From a virus: DNA of 64,000 nt. How positions within the stretch are numbered: the stretch's first letter is position 1; the number at the start of each line of letters is the position of its first letter. A program made the position numbers and the translations under genes. This document shows, one piece after another, positions 41,127 to 49,447 of the stretch. The notes beneath the pieces were generated by a model. That model was not told where the DNA came from, made no database searches, and saw only the letters and a list, made by a program, of their open reading frames with translations. The stretch lies in the IMG/VR virus record IMGVR_UViG_3300036861_000805, positions 22,758-86,757 of that record; one strand, written 5' to 3'.

Positions 41127-41702
41127 CCAGTCGAGCTCAAGCGGATTGCGCTCGCCGATGAAATTGAGCGCACAGCGCCCGCGGTCTTTCCCCCAGAGCG
41201 CGTTCTGACGTCCCTTCACCGATTCGACGGTGTCCGGATGCTCGACGAGAGAGGGAAGCGCGACCCACACTGTCTCTTTCTTGCGGCGGATCCAGTCGCC
41301 CAGACAGGCGTCGTCGGAAGCCACTCGGTCGGGGTAACCGGGGAGTTTCACGCCGCTCTGGGCCCAGGAGAGAAACCTGCGAGCTGCCTCGACAGGCCAG
41401 AGCACCGCTACGACGGAGCAAAACTTCGCGGGCCGGTGACGGAAGTAGCGATCTCCGCGGATCATGGCCTCACGAGCGTCCTTCGCGACCGCGGGAGGAA
41501 GCCAAGAGAGGAAGAGAACGACAGGCTCGTCCTGCTTCGCAGCCGCGATGCGCAACAAAGTGCGCGAAAAGTTGCGGCAGACGATGGTGTCCTCCTGGAT
41601 CACCAACACGTGCGTCGGATTCTCCGGAGCATCGAGCCCGGAGAGCAGCGCGCGCTGATAGCCCTCCCATGGATTCGGGGGATCCGAGGAATGGACACTC
41701 AC
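41118..41702 (-). CDS. Glycosyltransferase-like protein (GT25/GT2-like)
   Basis: 194 residues from GTG 41702. HVLVIQEDTIVC resembles the D-x-D-type sugar-nucleotide site of GT-A enzymes, and SDDACLGDWI plus FCSVVAVLWPVEAARRFL fit the rest of the fold. The frame stays open and protein-like upstream to about 41792 (VVARIQAHPARSHLWPALLE), just what the family's first strand should look like, but no ATG, GTG or TTG occurs there. A CTG at 41790-41792 is the only in-frame near-start seen. Confidence 0.6.
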   Translation of the reverse strand: MSVHSSDPPNPWEGYQRALLSGLDAPENPTHVLVIQEDTIVCRNFSRTLLRIAAAKQDEPVVLFLSWLPPAVAKDAREAMIRGDRYFRHRPAKFCSVVAVLWPVEAARRFLSWAQSGVKLPGYPDRVASDDACLGDWIRRKKETVWVALPSLVEHPDTVESVKGRQNALWGKDRGRCALNFIGERNPLELDWSD

Positions 41703-41782
41703 TTCGACTGCGAGCGGCTCAAGGCTCTCAAGTAGCGCGGGCCAGAGATGGGAGCGCGCAGGATGCGCCTGGATGCGAGCTA

Positions 41783-43612
41783 CTACTTGCAGCCGAGTGC
41801 GTTCGCCCGCTTGGCGATGTGGCGACGAACAGCGGCCCGCCTGGCGGGTGGTGTCCGCCCGATCGCGCGCCGCGCGTTGTTGACATCCTCGCAGTCGGCG
41901 ATGGGATAGGAGCCGTCGGGCATCGCGGTCCCGGACTTCGCCATTCGCTTGCGCGTCTCCTGCGGGTACTCCTTGAGATCTGAGTACCAGGCCTTGTGCG
42001 AGACATCCTTCGCGATGACCATCTCGCGACGCATCCTCGCTCGCGATGAGGGACGATGGCCGAGTGCTGCGGCCGCGCGTTCGACGAGCATCGTGCGCTG
42101 GCGGAAGCGGCGCTTCGCGCCGAGCTCGTGATCGATGACGAGCGGGGCGGAGATGATTCCGCTGATGAGCCCGTCAGCCGAGGCGACAAGAGCGCGCTGG
42201 ATCGGGAAGCCGGGAACGGGAACCGCGAACGCAGCGAGCAGATCGTTCTGTCCCTTGATCGGGCGCCAGTCGCCGGAGGGCGGATGCGTGCGCAGGTGCT
42301 GGATCTCGAGATCGTTGAGATCTGAGCGCAGGGCTCCTGCAAGCCAAGTGCCGAACTTGTCCTCCCCGGCGCGCACAAACGCGCCCACACAGGTCGCGTT
42401 GTCGTAGTGGGCCCGAACCTCCTCGGCCGTGATCTCCCGATTCAGAGGAGCATGCCCAACGCCGTCGCGCGAGAACATGAGCTTGCCGTGAGGCATGAGG
42501 GAGCCGTCATCGCACTCGATCTCCCCCACGTTGAAGTTGGCGTAGTTCGATGGCGAGCGAAATGGAGGCATGCAGATCCCCTGGAAGCCGACATGGCAGC
42601 CATCCCAATCGCAGAGATGGCCGAAGACGCGGCCTTCCTTCGTGATCTGCAGCGGCGTGAGCTCCGTCAGATGCGGGTTCTCGAACCACAGACGCGGAGG
42701 CTTGAGCGGGCCTCCCGTAGCGACGAGTCCGAGGGATCGCTTCTCTTCGGGAGTGAGGATGCGAAGGCTTCCGCTGGCGGTTACGATGACGCGAGCCTCC
42801 TCAAAGGCCCCGATGCCGACTACCGTGACGCCGCCGATCTTGCCGACGACGCCGTTCAGATATTCACCCTCCATGCTGCTCATCATTACGTCGCCGAGGT
42901 CCATCTCTGAGATGTCGATCTCCTCGAAGCTGGTCGGGTCGTAGAACTTGCCGTTGTAGCGAAGACCGTCAAGCGAGACATCCGCGCCGTTCTGGATCTG
43001 ACGTAACGCCTCTTCTCCCCACTCTGAATCGTCGATGCTGCCGACACCCCAGATGACGACGGCGTCCGCGGGGATTTTCTCGAGTTGATCCTCCGCGTAG
43101 AACTCTTCCTTGCGCTCGAAGTCATCCCAGGGGATGTACTCGATCTCCTCGATGCTTCCCGCGTTGCGCGCGCCCTTGTGGGCCTCGTCCAGAGCAGGCT
43201 GCACATTGAAGTGAACGGGCAGATCTCGATTCGTGATCTCGCCGGGAACGAGATAGCGGCCATCGCTCGTTGGCGAGCCGATGGTGCCGAGCACGCCCTC
43301 CCAAGGTTTACGCTCTGCAACGGCCTCGGTCTCAGGTACGGCTTCGGCAAGCGCGCTCATGGCGGGCATGTTGCCACTCTCATCGGCCGGAGTCGAGGGG
43401 AAAAGGTGTCCGACAACCTCTCCATCTTCCGCACAGATCGCATTCTCAAGGCCGAGGACAGTGCCATCCTCAAGCGATTCAGGAGCGTTCCTATAGAGAG
43501 CGCGCTGCTGACGAATCGCTTTCGCGCGCGAGGAATGACAGCCGTGCGTCCTACCGGACGTCGTGGACTTGACGCACCACTGGCTACCCCTCCGCTCCAA
43601 GATGTACGGCAC
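41783..43612 (-). CDS. Capsid maturation protease
   Basis: 609 residues from GTG 43612, overlapping the portal end by 29 nt. The start (VPYILERRGSQWCVKST... RQQRALYRNA) and the centre with GYLVPGEIT-like and FGHLCDWDGCHVGFQGI... and LRTHPPSGDWRPI motifs match actinophage maturation proteases that are fused to extra domains. It lies between portal and capsid genes, the normal order. It would cleave the capsid delta domain. Confidence 0.7.
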   Translation of the reverse strand: MPYILERRGSQWCVKSTTSGRTHGCHSSRAKAIRQQRALYRNAPESLEDGTVLGLENAICAEDGEVVGHLFPSTPADESGNMPAMSALAEAVPETEAVAERKPWEGVLGTIGSPTSDGRYLVPGEITNRDLPVHFNVQPALDEAHKGARNAGSIEEIEYIPWDDFERKEEFYAEDQLEKIPADAVVIWGVGSIDDSEWGEEALRQIQNGADVSLDGLRYNGKFYDPTSFEEIDISEMDLGDVMMSSMEGEYLNGVVGKIGGVTVVGIGAFEEARVIVTASGSLRILTPEEKRSLGLVATGGPLKPPRLWFENPHLTELTPLQITKEGRVFGHLCDWDGCHVGFQGICMPPFRSPSNYANFNVGEIECDDGSLMPHGKLMFSRDGVGHAPLNREITAEEVRAHYDNATCVGAFVRAGEDKFGTWLAGALRSDLNDLEIQHLRTHPPSGDWRPIKGQNDLLAAFAVPVPGFPIQRALVASADGLISGIISAPLVIDHELGAKRRFRQRTMLVERAAAALGHRPSSRARMRREMVIAKDVSHKAWYSDLKEYPQETRKRMAKSGTAMPDGSYPIADCEDVNNARRAIGRTPPARRAAVRRHIAKRANALGCK

Positions 43613-45518
43613 GCGGTCCACCTCTTTCTGCGATCTGGCGCTCGACCTCAGCGAGCGCCTCGTTGTTTCGCTCGACGAGTGCCTTCTCAGAGAGCATGCT
43701 CGAAGTGTCCTGCATTCGCTCGACCTGCGCGAGGAAACCCGAGGGCAGTGTCGGACCGCGCTTGTCGAAGAGCGTGCGCGCGGCATGCACGAGGAGCATC
43801 TCGGAGAGCGCCTGCGCCTGCGCGTTCGTGAAACCCCATTCGTCGGTGAGGTAGATCACGAAGGGATCCGCACCGCCTTTCACAAGCTCAAGCCCATCGA
43901 AGTTCCCGAGTTGCTGGAGTCGCTGCTGTCCGAGCGCCGGAGCGATCTCGGCATTGGACTTTCCCTTGAACTCCTCCAGGAATGCCTTCAACTCAGGAGC
44001 ACGTCGGTGAGTCGTGCAGATACGGGAGCCCGCGAGCTCGCGGCAGCGATAGAGCGCCGTCCAAGCAGCACCCTGAATCGCCGAGGCGCGTGACTCGCGC
44101 CGCGATGTTCCTCCGGGACCCGGCTCCGGGGGCGTCTCTTCCGCAGGAGGTTTCCCGTCGCTCGACGGATCCGGCCCGGGTGGCTGGTCCGCCGGCTCTT
44201 CCTGCTCCAGTTCCCATTTCGTTCCCTTCAGGAACCCCGGCTCCTTGAGCTTGACCGCGAGATAGACCCGGAACTCTTCCTCGTTCGGCGCCATCGACTC
44301 CGGGATGCCCTTCATCTTGCGATATCCCTCGTCGTTCACGTTTCCGCGATCAAGGGCCTTATCGGCATCGTCGGTGCGATCCGGCGGAACGACGACATTG
44401 GAGTCGTCGTACCCGATGACGACCTCCCGCCAGCGGGAGAACTCCGCATCCCGCAAGGCGGGACGCAGGTATGCGTCCGCGAAATCGTCGCCGGCCTGCT
44501 CGGCGATGACAGAGCCGTGGGAACGCCACGTGTCGTGAAGGATCTGACGGGCGCCCCAATGATTCGCTTCAGCCATCCCCTTCAGAATCTCCGGCGGCAT
44601 GTCCAAGCCCATTGCCGCCCGGTCGATCGCTTCCTTGCGCAAGCCCTGCTCGAGGTAGTCGTTCTGTGGATCGTGCAGCTGCGACCATTCGAGGCGATCC
44701 AGAAACTCATATGCGCCCTCCGCAAGAAAGCCCATCGCAGCTTCGGGCGAGCCAGCGTTCTCCACCACCGAGATCATGTGGTCGAACATCATCGCGAGAA
44801 AGGGGTTCTCCTCCGGATCCTCGTCCAGGCCCGGAGTGTCCGCGCCGAAAGAGAGCTCGCTCGGCACCTTATACATCCCGTTTAGGAGACGGGAGACTGC
44901 GGTCGACTTCACCGATTTCGTCAGCAGATCCAGCTCCTCGGCGATCTCGATGACCGCGCGCATCGGCGACTCAGCTTCACCCGAACGCTGCGGATCCGGT
45001 GTCCACATCCGATAGGCCTGGGCCGAGCCCGCCGAGTAGGTGATCGGCTCTCCCGTCTCGGTCGGGCGATGAAGGATCTTGCCACCGTCGTCGAAGTCGA
45101 GCTCGGCAGGATTGACGATCTTCCAGGCCTCTTGCTCAGTCCCGAGGTCGTAGCCGAAGAGGTAGCACTCCCCGATGATGAACATGAGCCGTCCGTAGCT
45201 CCACAGAATCTGAGAGCGGCCACCTCCCGGATCTTGAATCCGCTCCAGCAGATCGAGGGCCGGACCTTCCGTGATCGGTTCCAGCTCGTCATTCGAGAGT
45301 CGATACGCCGGGAAGATCTTGAGCTTCGAGAGCATCTTCGCGTAGAAGCGAGAGGCGTAGTTCAGCTCCGGGATCAACTTCGTATAGAAGAAGGCTTGCT
45401 TCTGCCAAGACATCTCCCTGCGCTTCTTGATGCCCGATGTCCGTCCCTCTCCGAGTTTGCTGGCTGAGGCGACGAGACCGTGAACAGCAGGCACGTTGCG
45501 TGCAAGCGGAACGGCCAT
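43584..45518 (-). CDS. Portal protein
   Basis: 644 residues. The core has FYTKLIPELNYASRFYAKML, DPGGGRSQILWSYGRLMFIIG split here, then LDLLTKSVKSTAVSRLLNGM and LRKEAIDRAAMGLDMPPEIL, a pattern common in HK97-type portals. Residues 480-510 are a Pro/Glu-rich linker. The last 160 residues add an extra helical domain (LKAFLEEFKGKSNAEI). It forms the ring through which DNA enters the head. A palindrome copy lies inside. Confidence 0.8.
   Translation of the reverse strand: MAVPLARNVPAVHGLVASASKLGEGRTSGIKKRREMSWQKQAFFYTKLIPELNYASRFYAKMLSKLKIFPAYRLSNDELEPITEGPALDLLERIQDPGGGRSQILWSYGRLMFIIGECYLFGYDLGTEQEAWKIVNPAELDFDDGGKILHRPTETGEPITYSAGSAQAYRMWTPDPQRSGEAESPMRAVIEIAEELDLLTKSVKSTAVSRLLNGMYKVPSELSFGADTPGLDEDPEENPFLAMMFDHMISVVENAGSPEAAMGFLAEGAYEFLDRLEWSQLHDPQNDYLEQGLRKEAIDRAAMGLDMPPEILKGMAEANHWGARQILHDTWRSHGSVIAEQAGDDFADAYLRPALRDAEFSRWREVVIGYDDSNVVVPPDRTDDADKALDRGNVNDEGYRKMKGIPESMAPNEEEFRVYLAVKLKEPGFLKGTKWELEQEEPADQPPGPDPSSDGKPPAEETPPEPGPGGTSRRESRASAIQGAAWTALYRCRELAGSRICTTHRRAPELKAFLEEFKGKSNAEIAPALGQQRLQQLGNFDGLELVKGGADPFVIYLTDEWGFTNAQAQALSEMLLVHAARTLFDKRGPTLPSGFLAQVERMQDTSSMLSEKALVERNNEALAEVERQIAERGGPRAVHLGAEG
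44425..44438. repeat. 14-bp inverted repeat, copy 5
   Basis: TCCCGCCAGCGGGA inside the portal gene, where the minus strand encodes SRWRE. The codon frame differs from that of copies 1, 3 and 4, so the repeated element is the DNA site and not a protein motif. Confidence 0.7.
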
Positions 45519-45677
45519 TTACTTTTTCGGCTTCATTCTGGCCTGACGGATGGTCTGCAGGCGCTCCCGCCGTGCGGCGATCTGCTCACGGCGAAGACGC
45601 TGGCGCTCCTCACGCGCCTTGATTTGCTCATCATTGAGCTGGGGCGTCGAACGCCCACCACAACCACCACATGGCAT
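45519..45677 (-). CDS. 52-residue Cys/Arg-rich protein
   Basis: Starts MPCGGCGGRS, then a strongly basic helix (REERQRLRREQIAARRERL). It precedes the portal gene directly. CGGCGG could coordinate a metal, and the helix could bind DNA. Small proteins in this slot are common in actinophage packaging modules but no name can be given. Confidence 0.5.
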   Translation of the reverse strand: MPCGGCGGRSTPQLNDEQIKAREERQRLRREQIAARRERLQTIRQARMKPKK

Positions 45678-45754
45678 GTTCGACCGATTGTAGGAGTCGC
45701 GAGAGGACGGACAAGAGCGCCGACGCAACTGTGGAACTGGTCTGGTCCGCAGCT

Positions 45755-45766
45755 AGCGCCGGCGCT
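45755..45766. promoter_or_regulatory. 12-bp perfect palindrome in the divergent gap
   Basis: AGCGCCGGCGCT, in the gap between the divergent packaging and cargo operons, 20 nt upstream of the -35 box of the plus-strand promoter. A repressor or activator site is plausible. High GC makes chance occurrence less unlikely. Confidence 0.3.
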
Positions 45767-45786
45767 GCGGTCAGTCTAGCCCGACT

Positions 45787-45816
45787 TTGACCATGTGGAA
45801 CAGCCGCTGGTAAAAT
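45787..45816 (+). promoter_or_regulatory. Sigma70-like promoter of the cargo operon
   Basis: TTGACC (45787-45792) and TAAAAT (45811-45816) with 18-nt spacing, the best promoter match I found in the window and strikingly AT-rich for this genome. It lies upstream of the 12-kb plus-strand operon. Confidence 0.7.
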
Positions 45817-45859
45817 TACCCTGTCTGGTTCGCAATCAACTGTGGAGGCGCGTGGCAAC

Positions 45860-46195
45860 ATGGCAGCGAGGGTGATCGAAGAGAGAGACATCGTCTTGTC
45901 GGCGCACGTCGTCGATCGTTACCGCCAGCGCGTACTTAGCCGCGACGACGAGCGCAAGTTCTCGGAGATCGACTCCGAGATCAGGCAAGTCATTCTCGAA
46001 GGGCTCGCGAAGAGTCCGCTCTTGGATCACAAGCCGAAGGTCTTTCGTATGTATGCCGAGCGCCGCCGACAGCTTCCGTCGAGCGATCGTTTCCTCGAGT
46101 GTGGCCGCATCGGCTTCATCCTGCGCGAGACACCGAGCGGCGCCTGGATCGTTACGACCATGCTGCACCGCACGGGCGGAACCCCTCTGCGGTGA
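45860..46195 (+). CDS. DUF4258/RelE-like small protein
   Basis: 111 residues from ATG 45860 (a GTG at 45842 is an alternative), with GGAGG upstream. The order LSAHVVDRYRQRV, IRQVILEGL and RIGFILRETPSGAWIVTTML resembles DUF4258 and RelE-like folds. In phages such proteins can be toxins or RNA-binding factors. It is the first gene behind the promoter, so it would be expressed most strongly in the operon. Confidence 0.45.
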   Translation: MAARVIEERDIVLSAHVVDRYRQRVLSRDDERKFSEIDSEIRQVILEGLAKSPLLDHKPKVFRMYAERRRQLPSSDRFLECGRIGFILRETPSGAWIVTTMLHRTGGTPLR

Positions 46196-46638
46196 GCCCC
46201 GAGAAGCCTGACTCGATCGCACTCTGTCAGTGCGGGAACGTACTGATCTTCACCGAGCACTTCCGCGGCAAGCGCTGGCTCTGTATGACCTGCGGTCGTC
46301 TCTTCGCATCGCCGCCGCGTGTGCAGCCCTGGACGGCCGGGGCTGAATTGCGCTGGCGAGAGCTCGACCGCGAGTTCCATTATCAGTGTGGTAACCACCT
46401 GATCTGTCTCGGCCAATACCGCGTCGACTGTCCACTCTGCAAGGGCCCTCCGCCGAAGGAGCACATTCTCCACGCAACCAAGCACGACTGGCAGCTCTGC
46501 AACGACGCGCTCAAGTGGCTTTCAGAACGGACCGGGCGGGAGTTCATCTTCGTGAACGGAGAGATCGGTCATTCGGGCGTGACGCGACCCGTGACGCGCG
46601 AGAGCTTCACGGACGAGATCCTGCGCGGCGGACTATGA
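46192..46638 (+). CDS. Multi-zinc-ribbon protein
   Basis: 148 residues from GTG in a GTGA overlap. Cys pairs recur: CQCGN, CMTCGR, YQCGNHLIC and CPLCKG, so up to two or three zinc sites. The C-terminal half is helical (WQLCNDALKWLSERTG). It may bind nucleic acid or act as a protein adaptor. No exact family recognised. Confidence 0.5.
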   Translation: MSPEKPDSIALCQCGNVLIFTEHFRGKRWLCMTCGRLFASPPRVQPWTAGAELRWRELDREFHYQCGNHLICLGQYRVDCPLCKGPPPKEHILHATKHDWQLCNDALKWLSERTGREFIFVNGEIGHSGVTRPVTRESFTDEILRGGL

Positions 46639-47189
46639 GGGCGCTCCTCCTCGCCGCCCACAATGATGATGAGGCACTGTTCGCTGCTTACACCTGCCTG
46701 AAGTACAAGCCGCGCATTGTCATCTGCTACCGCTCGATGATCCAGGCGCAGTACGGAGTGACGGCGGTTGAGCGCGAGGACGAAACGAACCTGGTCGCCC
46801 AGCTTTTCGGATGTGGCTGGGACCAGCTTCTCTTCCCCGATGACGGCGACGGCGACATCCATGCACTCACTCGTTGGCTCGAAGGCTATAGCGAATTCGT
46901 CGAGGATCCCGAGATTGTCTTTGCGCCCACCTATGAGGAGGGCGGGCATGAGCAGCACAACATCGTCTCGCTCGCTGGGAGAGATGTGTTCGGTGACCGC
47001 GTTCACTTCTACTACACATACACGCGCAACGGTCGCTCGCGTGAGGGCATGCTCGTCGAACCCGACGACTTCGATTGGATCAGGCTCAAGATGCAGGCGC
47101 TCGCCTGTTACCGCTCGCAGTTCCGGGTGAAAGACTGCCGCCCCTGGTTCTACGACCTGCTCGACTTGAGGGAATGGATAGCGACATGA
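46635..47189 (+). CDS. PIG-L/LmbE-type deacetylase
   Basis: 184 residues from ATG 46635 in an ATGA overlap. The metal-binding signature AAHNDDEALFA is at residues 7-17 (family form AHPDDE), and a distal GGHEQHN supplies the His pair. This family removes acetyl groups from N-acetylglucosamine-containing substrates such as GlcNAc-inositol. Its place among glycosyltransferases suggests deacetylation of a glycan or nucleotide sugar. Confidence 0.8.
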   Translation: MRALLLAAHNDDEALFAAYTCLKYKPRIVICYRSMIQAQYGVTAVEREDETNLVAQLFGCGWDQLLFPDDGDGDIHALTRWLEGYSEFVEDPEIVFAPTYEEGGHEQHNIVSLAGRDVFGDRVHFYYTYTRNGRSREGMLVEPDDFDWIRLKMQALACYRSQFRVKDCRPWFYDLLDLREWIAT

Positions 47190-47578
47190 GCATTCTCAGT
47201 CTGAGAATCCCCTGGCGATACAAGAAGGAGCCATGGGAGAAATGGCCTCCACAGCCTCGACCGGATCCCGAGACATTTGTGCTCCACGGCGACAACATGT
47301 GGGGAGACGCGATTGCCCTCTTCCCAGACGAACAGCCCGAAGAGCCGAACACGCTGACCTGCGTGGGTTGGACAACCCCATTGCCGAAGCCCGGCGACTA
47401 TCTCGTCGTGAAGTGCCAGAGCGGCAAGTGGGGCAGGTTCATCCTCACTAGAGTCGCGCCCGCGCAAGGCGTTTACGACATGTGGTTTGGAACCGCCGTC
47501 GGCCCGCACGAGTATGTCGACGAGCCGAATACTAAGAGCGCGACCGAGTTCGTGAAGCGGCGAGGTGTTTTCAGATGA
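47186..47578 (+). CDS. Hypothetical protein
   Basis: 130 residues with a Trp/Pro-rich start (IPWRYKKEPWEKWPPQPRP) and beta-like centre (GDYLVVKCQSGKWGRFILTRV), resembling a small ligand-binding domain. Tight overlaps with the deacetylase and methyltransferase genes suggest a shared pathway. No family recognised. Confidence 0.45.
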   Translation: MSILSLRIPWRYKKEPWEKWPPQPRPDPETFVLHGDNMWGDAIALFPDEQPEEPNTLTCVGWTTPLPKPGDYLVVKCQSGKWGRFILTRVAPAQGVYDMWFGTAVGPHEYVDEPNTKSATEFVKRRGVFR

Positions 47579-48099
47579 CGACTCTTCGCGACCTCGAGCA
47601 ACAATCCATTCGCACTTTTGTCCAGTCCGCTGCCGATGAAGGCTATCTCTCGGGCCGTGTGCTCGACTACGGCTGCGGGAGGATGCCTTATCGCGGCATC
47701 GTGAACGCAGGATGCGACGAGTACGTCGGCTACGACCGCGCCGAATTCCCGGCGAACCTCTCCGGCGAGGATGTGGGCGAGTACCCCTTCTGGCCGAGCA
47801 AGCCCTGGGACGCGATCCTTTGCACCCAAGTTGTTCAGTACATCCCCTTCCCGGATCTGTTCGATCTGCTGGCGATGATGGCGACGGAGATGCGCGAGCA
47901 TTCCGGTCGTCTCATCCTCACCTATCCGACCAACTGGCCCGAAGTCGAGCCTGAGGACCTGCACCGCTTCACGAAGGCGGGCATGGAGCGGCTGCTGACG
48001 GAGGTGGGGTTCGAGATCATCCGCCATGACTGGCGGCACGGCTTCACCGTCGACGGTATGTCATTCGCGGCAGGCTACGGATGCATCGCGCACGCGTGA
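47575..48099 (+). CDS. SAM-dependent methyltransferase
   Basis: 174 residues. Motif I VLDYGCGRMP is at residues 29-38, the acidic motif II is GYDRAE, and WDAILCTQVVQYIPFP is the class I post-motif. Close relatives act on small molecules or sugars. In this operon a glycan-methylating role is likely. Confidence 0.75.
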   Translation: MTTLRDLEQQSIRTFVQSAADEGYLSGRVLDYGCGRMPYRGIVNAGCDEYVGYDRAEFPANLSGEDVGEYPFWPSKPWDAILCTQVVQYIPFPDLFDLLAMMATEMREHSGRLILTYPTNWPEVEPEDLHRFTKAGMERLLTEVGFEIIRHDWRHGFTVDGMSFAAGYGCIAHA

Positions 48100-48371
48100 C
48101 GAGACTTGCCGTCACCAACTTCCCGCCGCATTCGGGTACGACTGTCTCTCGTCATACATTCGAGCCGGTCGGGCACATCCTTCGCCGCGGCGACTGCAAG
48201 CACTGCTATCTCGCCGAGTCCACACATCGTCTCTACGACCGTGAGTACGGCAGAGAGTGGTGGACTCAGGCTCGGCCCTTGAACGACGCGAAGTCGCACG
48301 ATGGTGCCTTCCTTCTCTTTTCCGCTCTGCTCTTCGCGTTCGTATTCGTGATGGAGGTCATCGTCAAGTGA
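48096..48371 (+). CDS. Small Cys-containing, C-terminally anchored protein
   Basis: 91 residues from GTG in a GTGA overlap. A soluble part with GDCKHCYL and Trp/Arg-rich sequence is followed by one membrane helix (AFLLFSALLFAFVFVMEVIV) at the very end. It would be tail-anchored in the membrane. No family recognised. Confidence 0.5.
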   Translation: MTRLAVTNFPPHSGTTVSRHTFEPVGHILRRGDCKHCYLAESTHRLYDREYGREWWTQARPLNDAKSHDGAFLLFSALLFAFVFVMEVIVK

Positions 48372-48436
48372 ACATCGAACGAGACGGCTTCGTTGGGCAT
48401 GGGGCGGCTGGGGATCTGGCGAGTGGTGCTATGTGA
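48368..48436 (+). CDS. Possible 22-residue linking ORF
   Basis: GTG in the stop of the previous gene opens a 22-codon frame (MNIERDGFVGHGAAGDLASG...) that ends exactly across the start of the next gene. Its main role may be to carry ribosomes across the gap by coupling. Real product uncertain. Confidence 0.3.
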   Translation: MNIERDGFVGHGAAGDLASGAM

Positions 48437-48576
48437 AGGCACCCACTGCCGAACAAGCAGTCGAACTGGCGATCCTGGAACACGCCATGCCCCCGACGGC
48501 TCGGGTGATACGCGTCGTCGCAGACAACAGGTTCACGCGCTACATCATCGGCCGTATTGCTGTGGAGGAGGAATGA
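48433..48576 (+). CDS. 47-residue hypothetical protein
   Basis: GTG start, in overlap with both neighbours. Alpha/beta-like: EQAVELAILEHAM, then RVIRVVADNRFTRYIIGR and an acidic end. A small accessory protein before a glycosyltransferase. No family recognised. Confidence 0.45.
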   Translation: MKAPTAEQAVELAILEHAMPPTARVIRVVADNRFTRYIIGRIAVEEE

Positions 48577-49229
48577 AGGCCGTCATCCTCGTCCCCTGGC
48601 GCACCGACAACGGACCCCGCGCTCGCAGCTGGGCGAACGTGCGCGAGAACCTCGCCACCGTCGGAGTCCCTATCGTCGAGGGGAACAACATCGGCCGCGT
48701 CTTCGAGCGCGCTCGAGCCCGCAACATCGCCGCCGACAATGCCGGCGAGTGGGATGTCGCGCTCTTCTGCGACGCCGATATCCTCGCTCCACGGCAGTGC
48801 ATCGAAGCGGCTCTCATGCGCTCGTATCTGACTGGTGCCTACGTCGTCGTCTATTCGCATCTGCGCTATCTCACGAGACAGGGCACCGAGGAGAGGCTGA
48901 ACGGCCGCTACCCAGAGGAATGCGAGACGGATGAGGAGACGAGCTTGACCTGGGAGTGCGCGTTCGCCGTGCGCCGGGACATCTGGGATGAGATCGGAGG
49001 ATTCGATGAACGCTTCCGCGGCTGGGGCCATCAGGTTGCCGCGTTCTTCTATGCCTACGCGACCTTCGGTGGCCGGAGCCGGATCAACGGAATCGCCTAC
49101 CATCTCGATCATCCGCTCGTCGATCGCTCGCTCGAGCCGAACTTCCAGGCGAATGCAGAGCGCGCCGAGCGCTATAAGGCGGCCGTCGACGATCCGCAGG
49201 GCATGCGCAAGATCCTGGAGGAACGATGA
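48573..49229 (+). CDS. GT-A fold glycosyltransferase
   Basis: 218 residues from ATG 48573. The start KAVILVPWRTDNGPR, the D-x-D-like ALFCDADI near residue 63-70 and WECAFAVRRDIWDEIGGFDE followed by RFRGWGHQ are the signature of GT2/GT7-type galactosyltransferase-like enzymes. It transfers a sugar from a nucleotide donor. The acceptor is unknown; a phage glycan is inferred from its neighbours. Confidence 0.8.
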   Translation: MKAVILVPWRTDNGPRARSWANVRENLATVGVPIVEGNNIGRVFERARARNIAADNAGEWDVALFCDADILAPRQCIEAALMRSYLTGAYVVVYSHLRYLTRQGTEERLNGRYPEECETDEETSLTWECAFAVRRDIWDEIGGFDERFRGWGHQVAAFFYAYATFGGRSRINGIAYHLDHPLVDRSLEPNFQANAERAERYKAAVDDPQGMRKILEER

Positions 49230-49447
49230 CTAAAGACCAGACGGACGCCGTCATTGCCGTGATCAGAATTCTCGGCTTCATCGGAAATGCGCATTATTGT
49301 CCGCACTGCCTCAACCATTTCCATGACGATCGCGGACAACACAAGTCTGACTGTGCGGGACTAGCTGAACTTCAGCAGGATGAAGAATGGTGGGACATCG
49401 AGGAACGTTTGAAACTCCTAGAACACCTGGAGCGCCGTCTCCGATGA
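49226..49447 (+). CDS. Small zinc-finger protein
   Basis: 73 residues. A hydrophobic start (AVIAVIRILGFIG), then CPHCLNHFHDDRGQHKSDC, a C-x2-C...H...C zinc finger, then an acidic coiled coil (DEEWWDIEERLKLLEHLE). ATGA overlaps on both sides. Function unknown. Confidence 0.5.
   Translation: MTKDQTDAVIAVIRILGFIGNAHYCPHCLNHFHDDRGQHKSDCAGLAELQQDEEWWDIEERLKLLEHLERRLR

Noticed and set aside
41836-41850. CCCGCCTGGCGGG, similar to the genome-wide palindrome
   Set aside because: Has an extra central base and lacks the outer T and A; probably chance in a GC-rich coding region.
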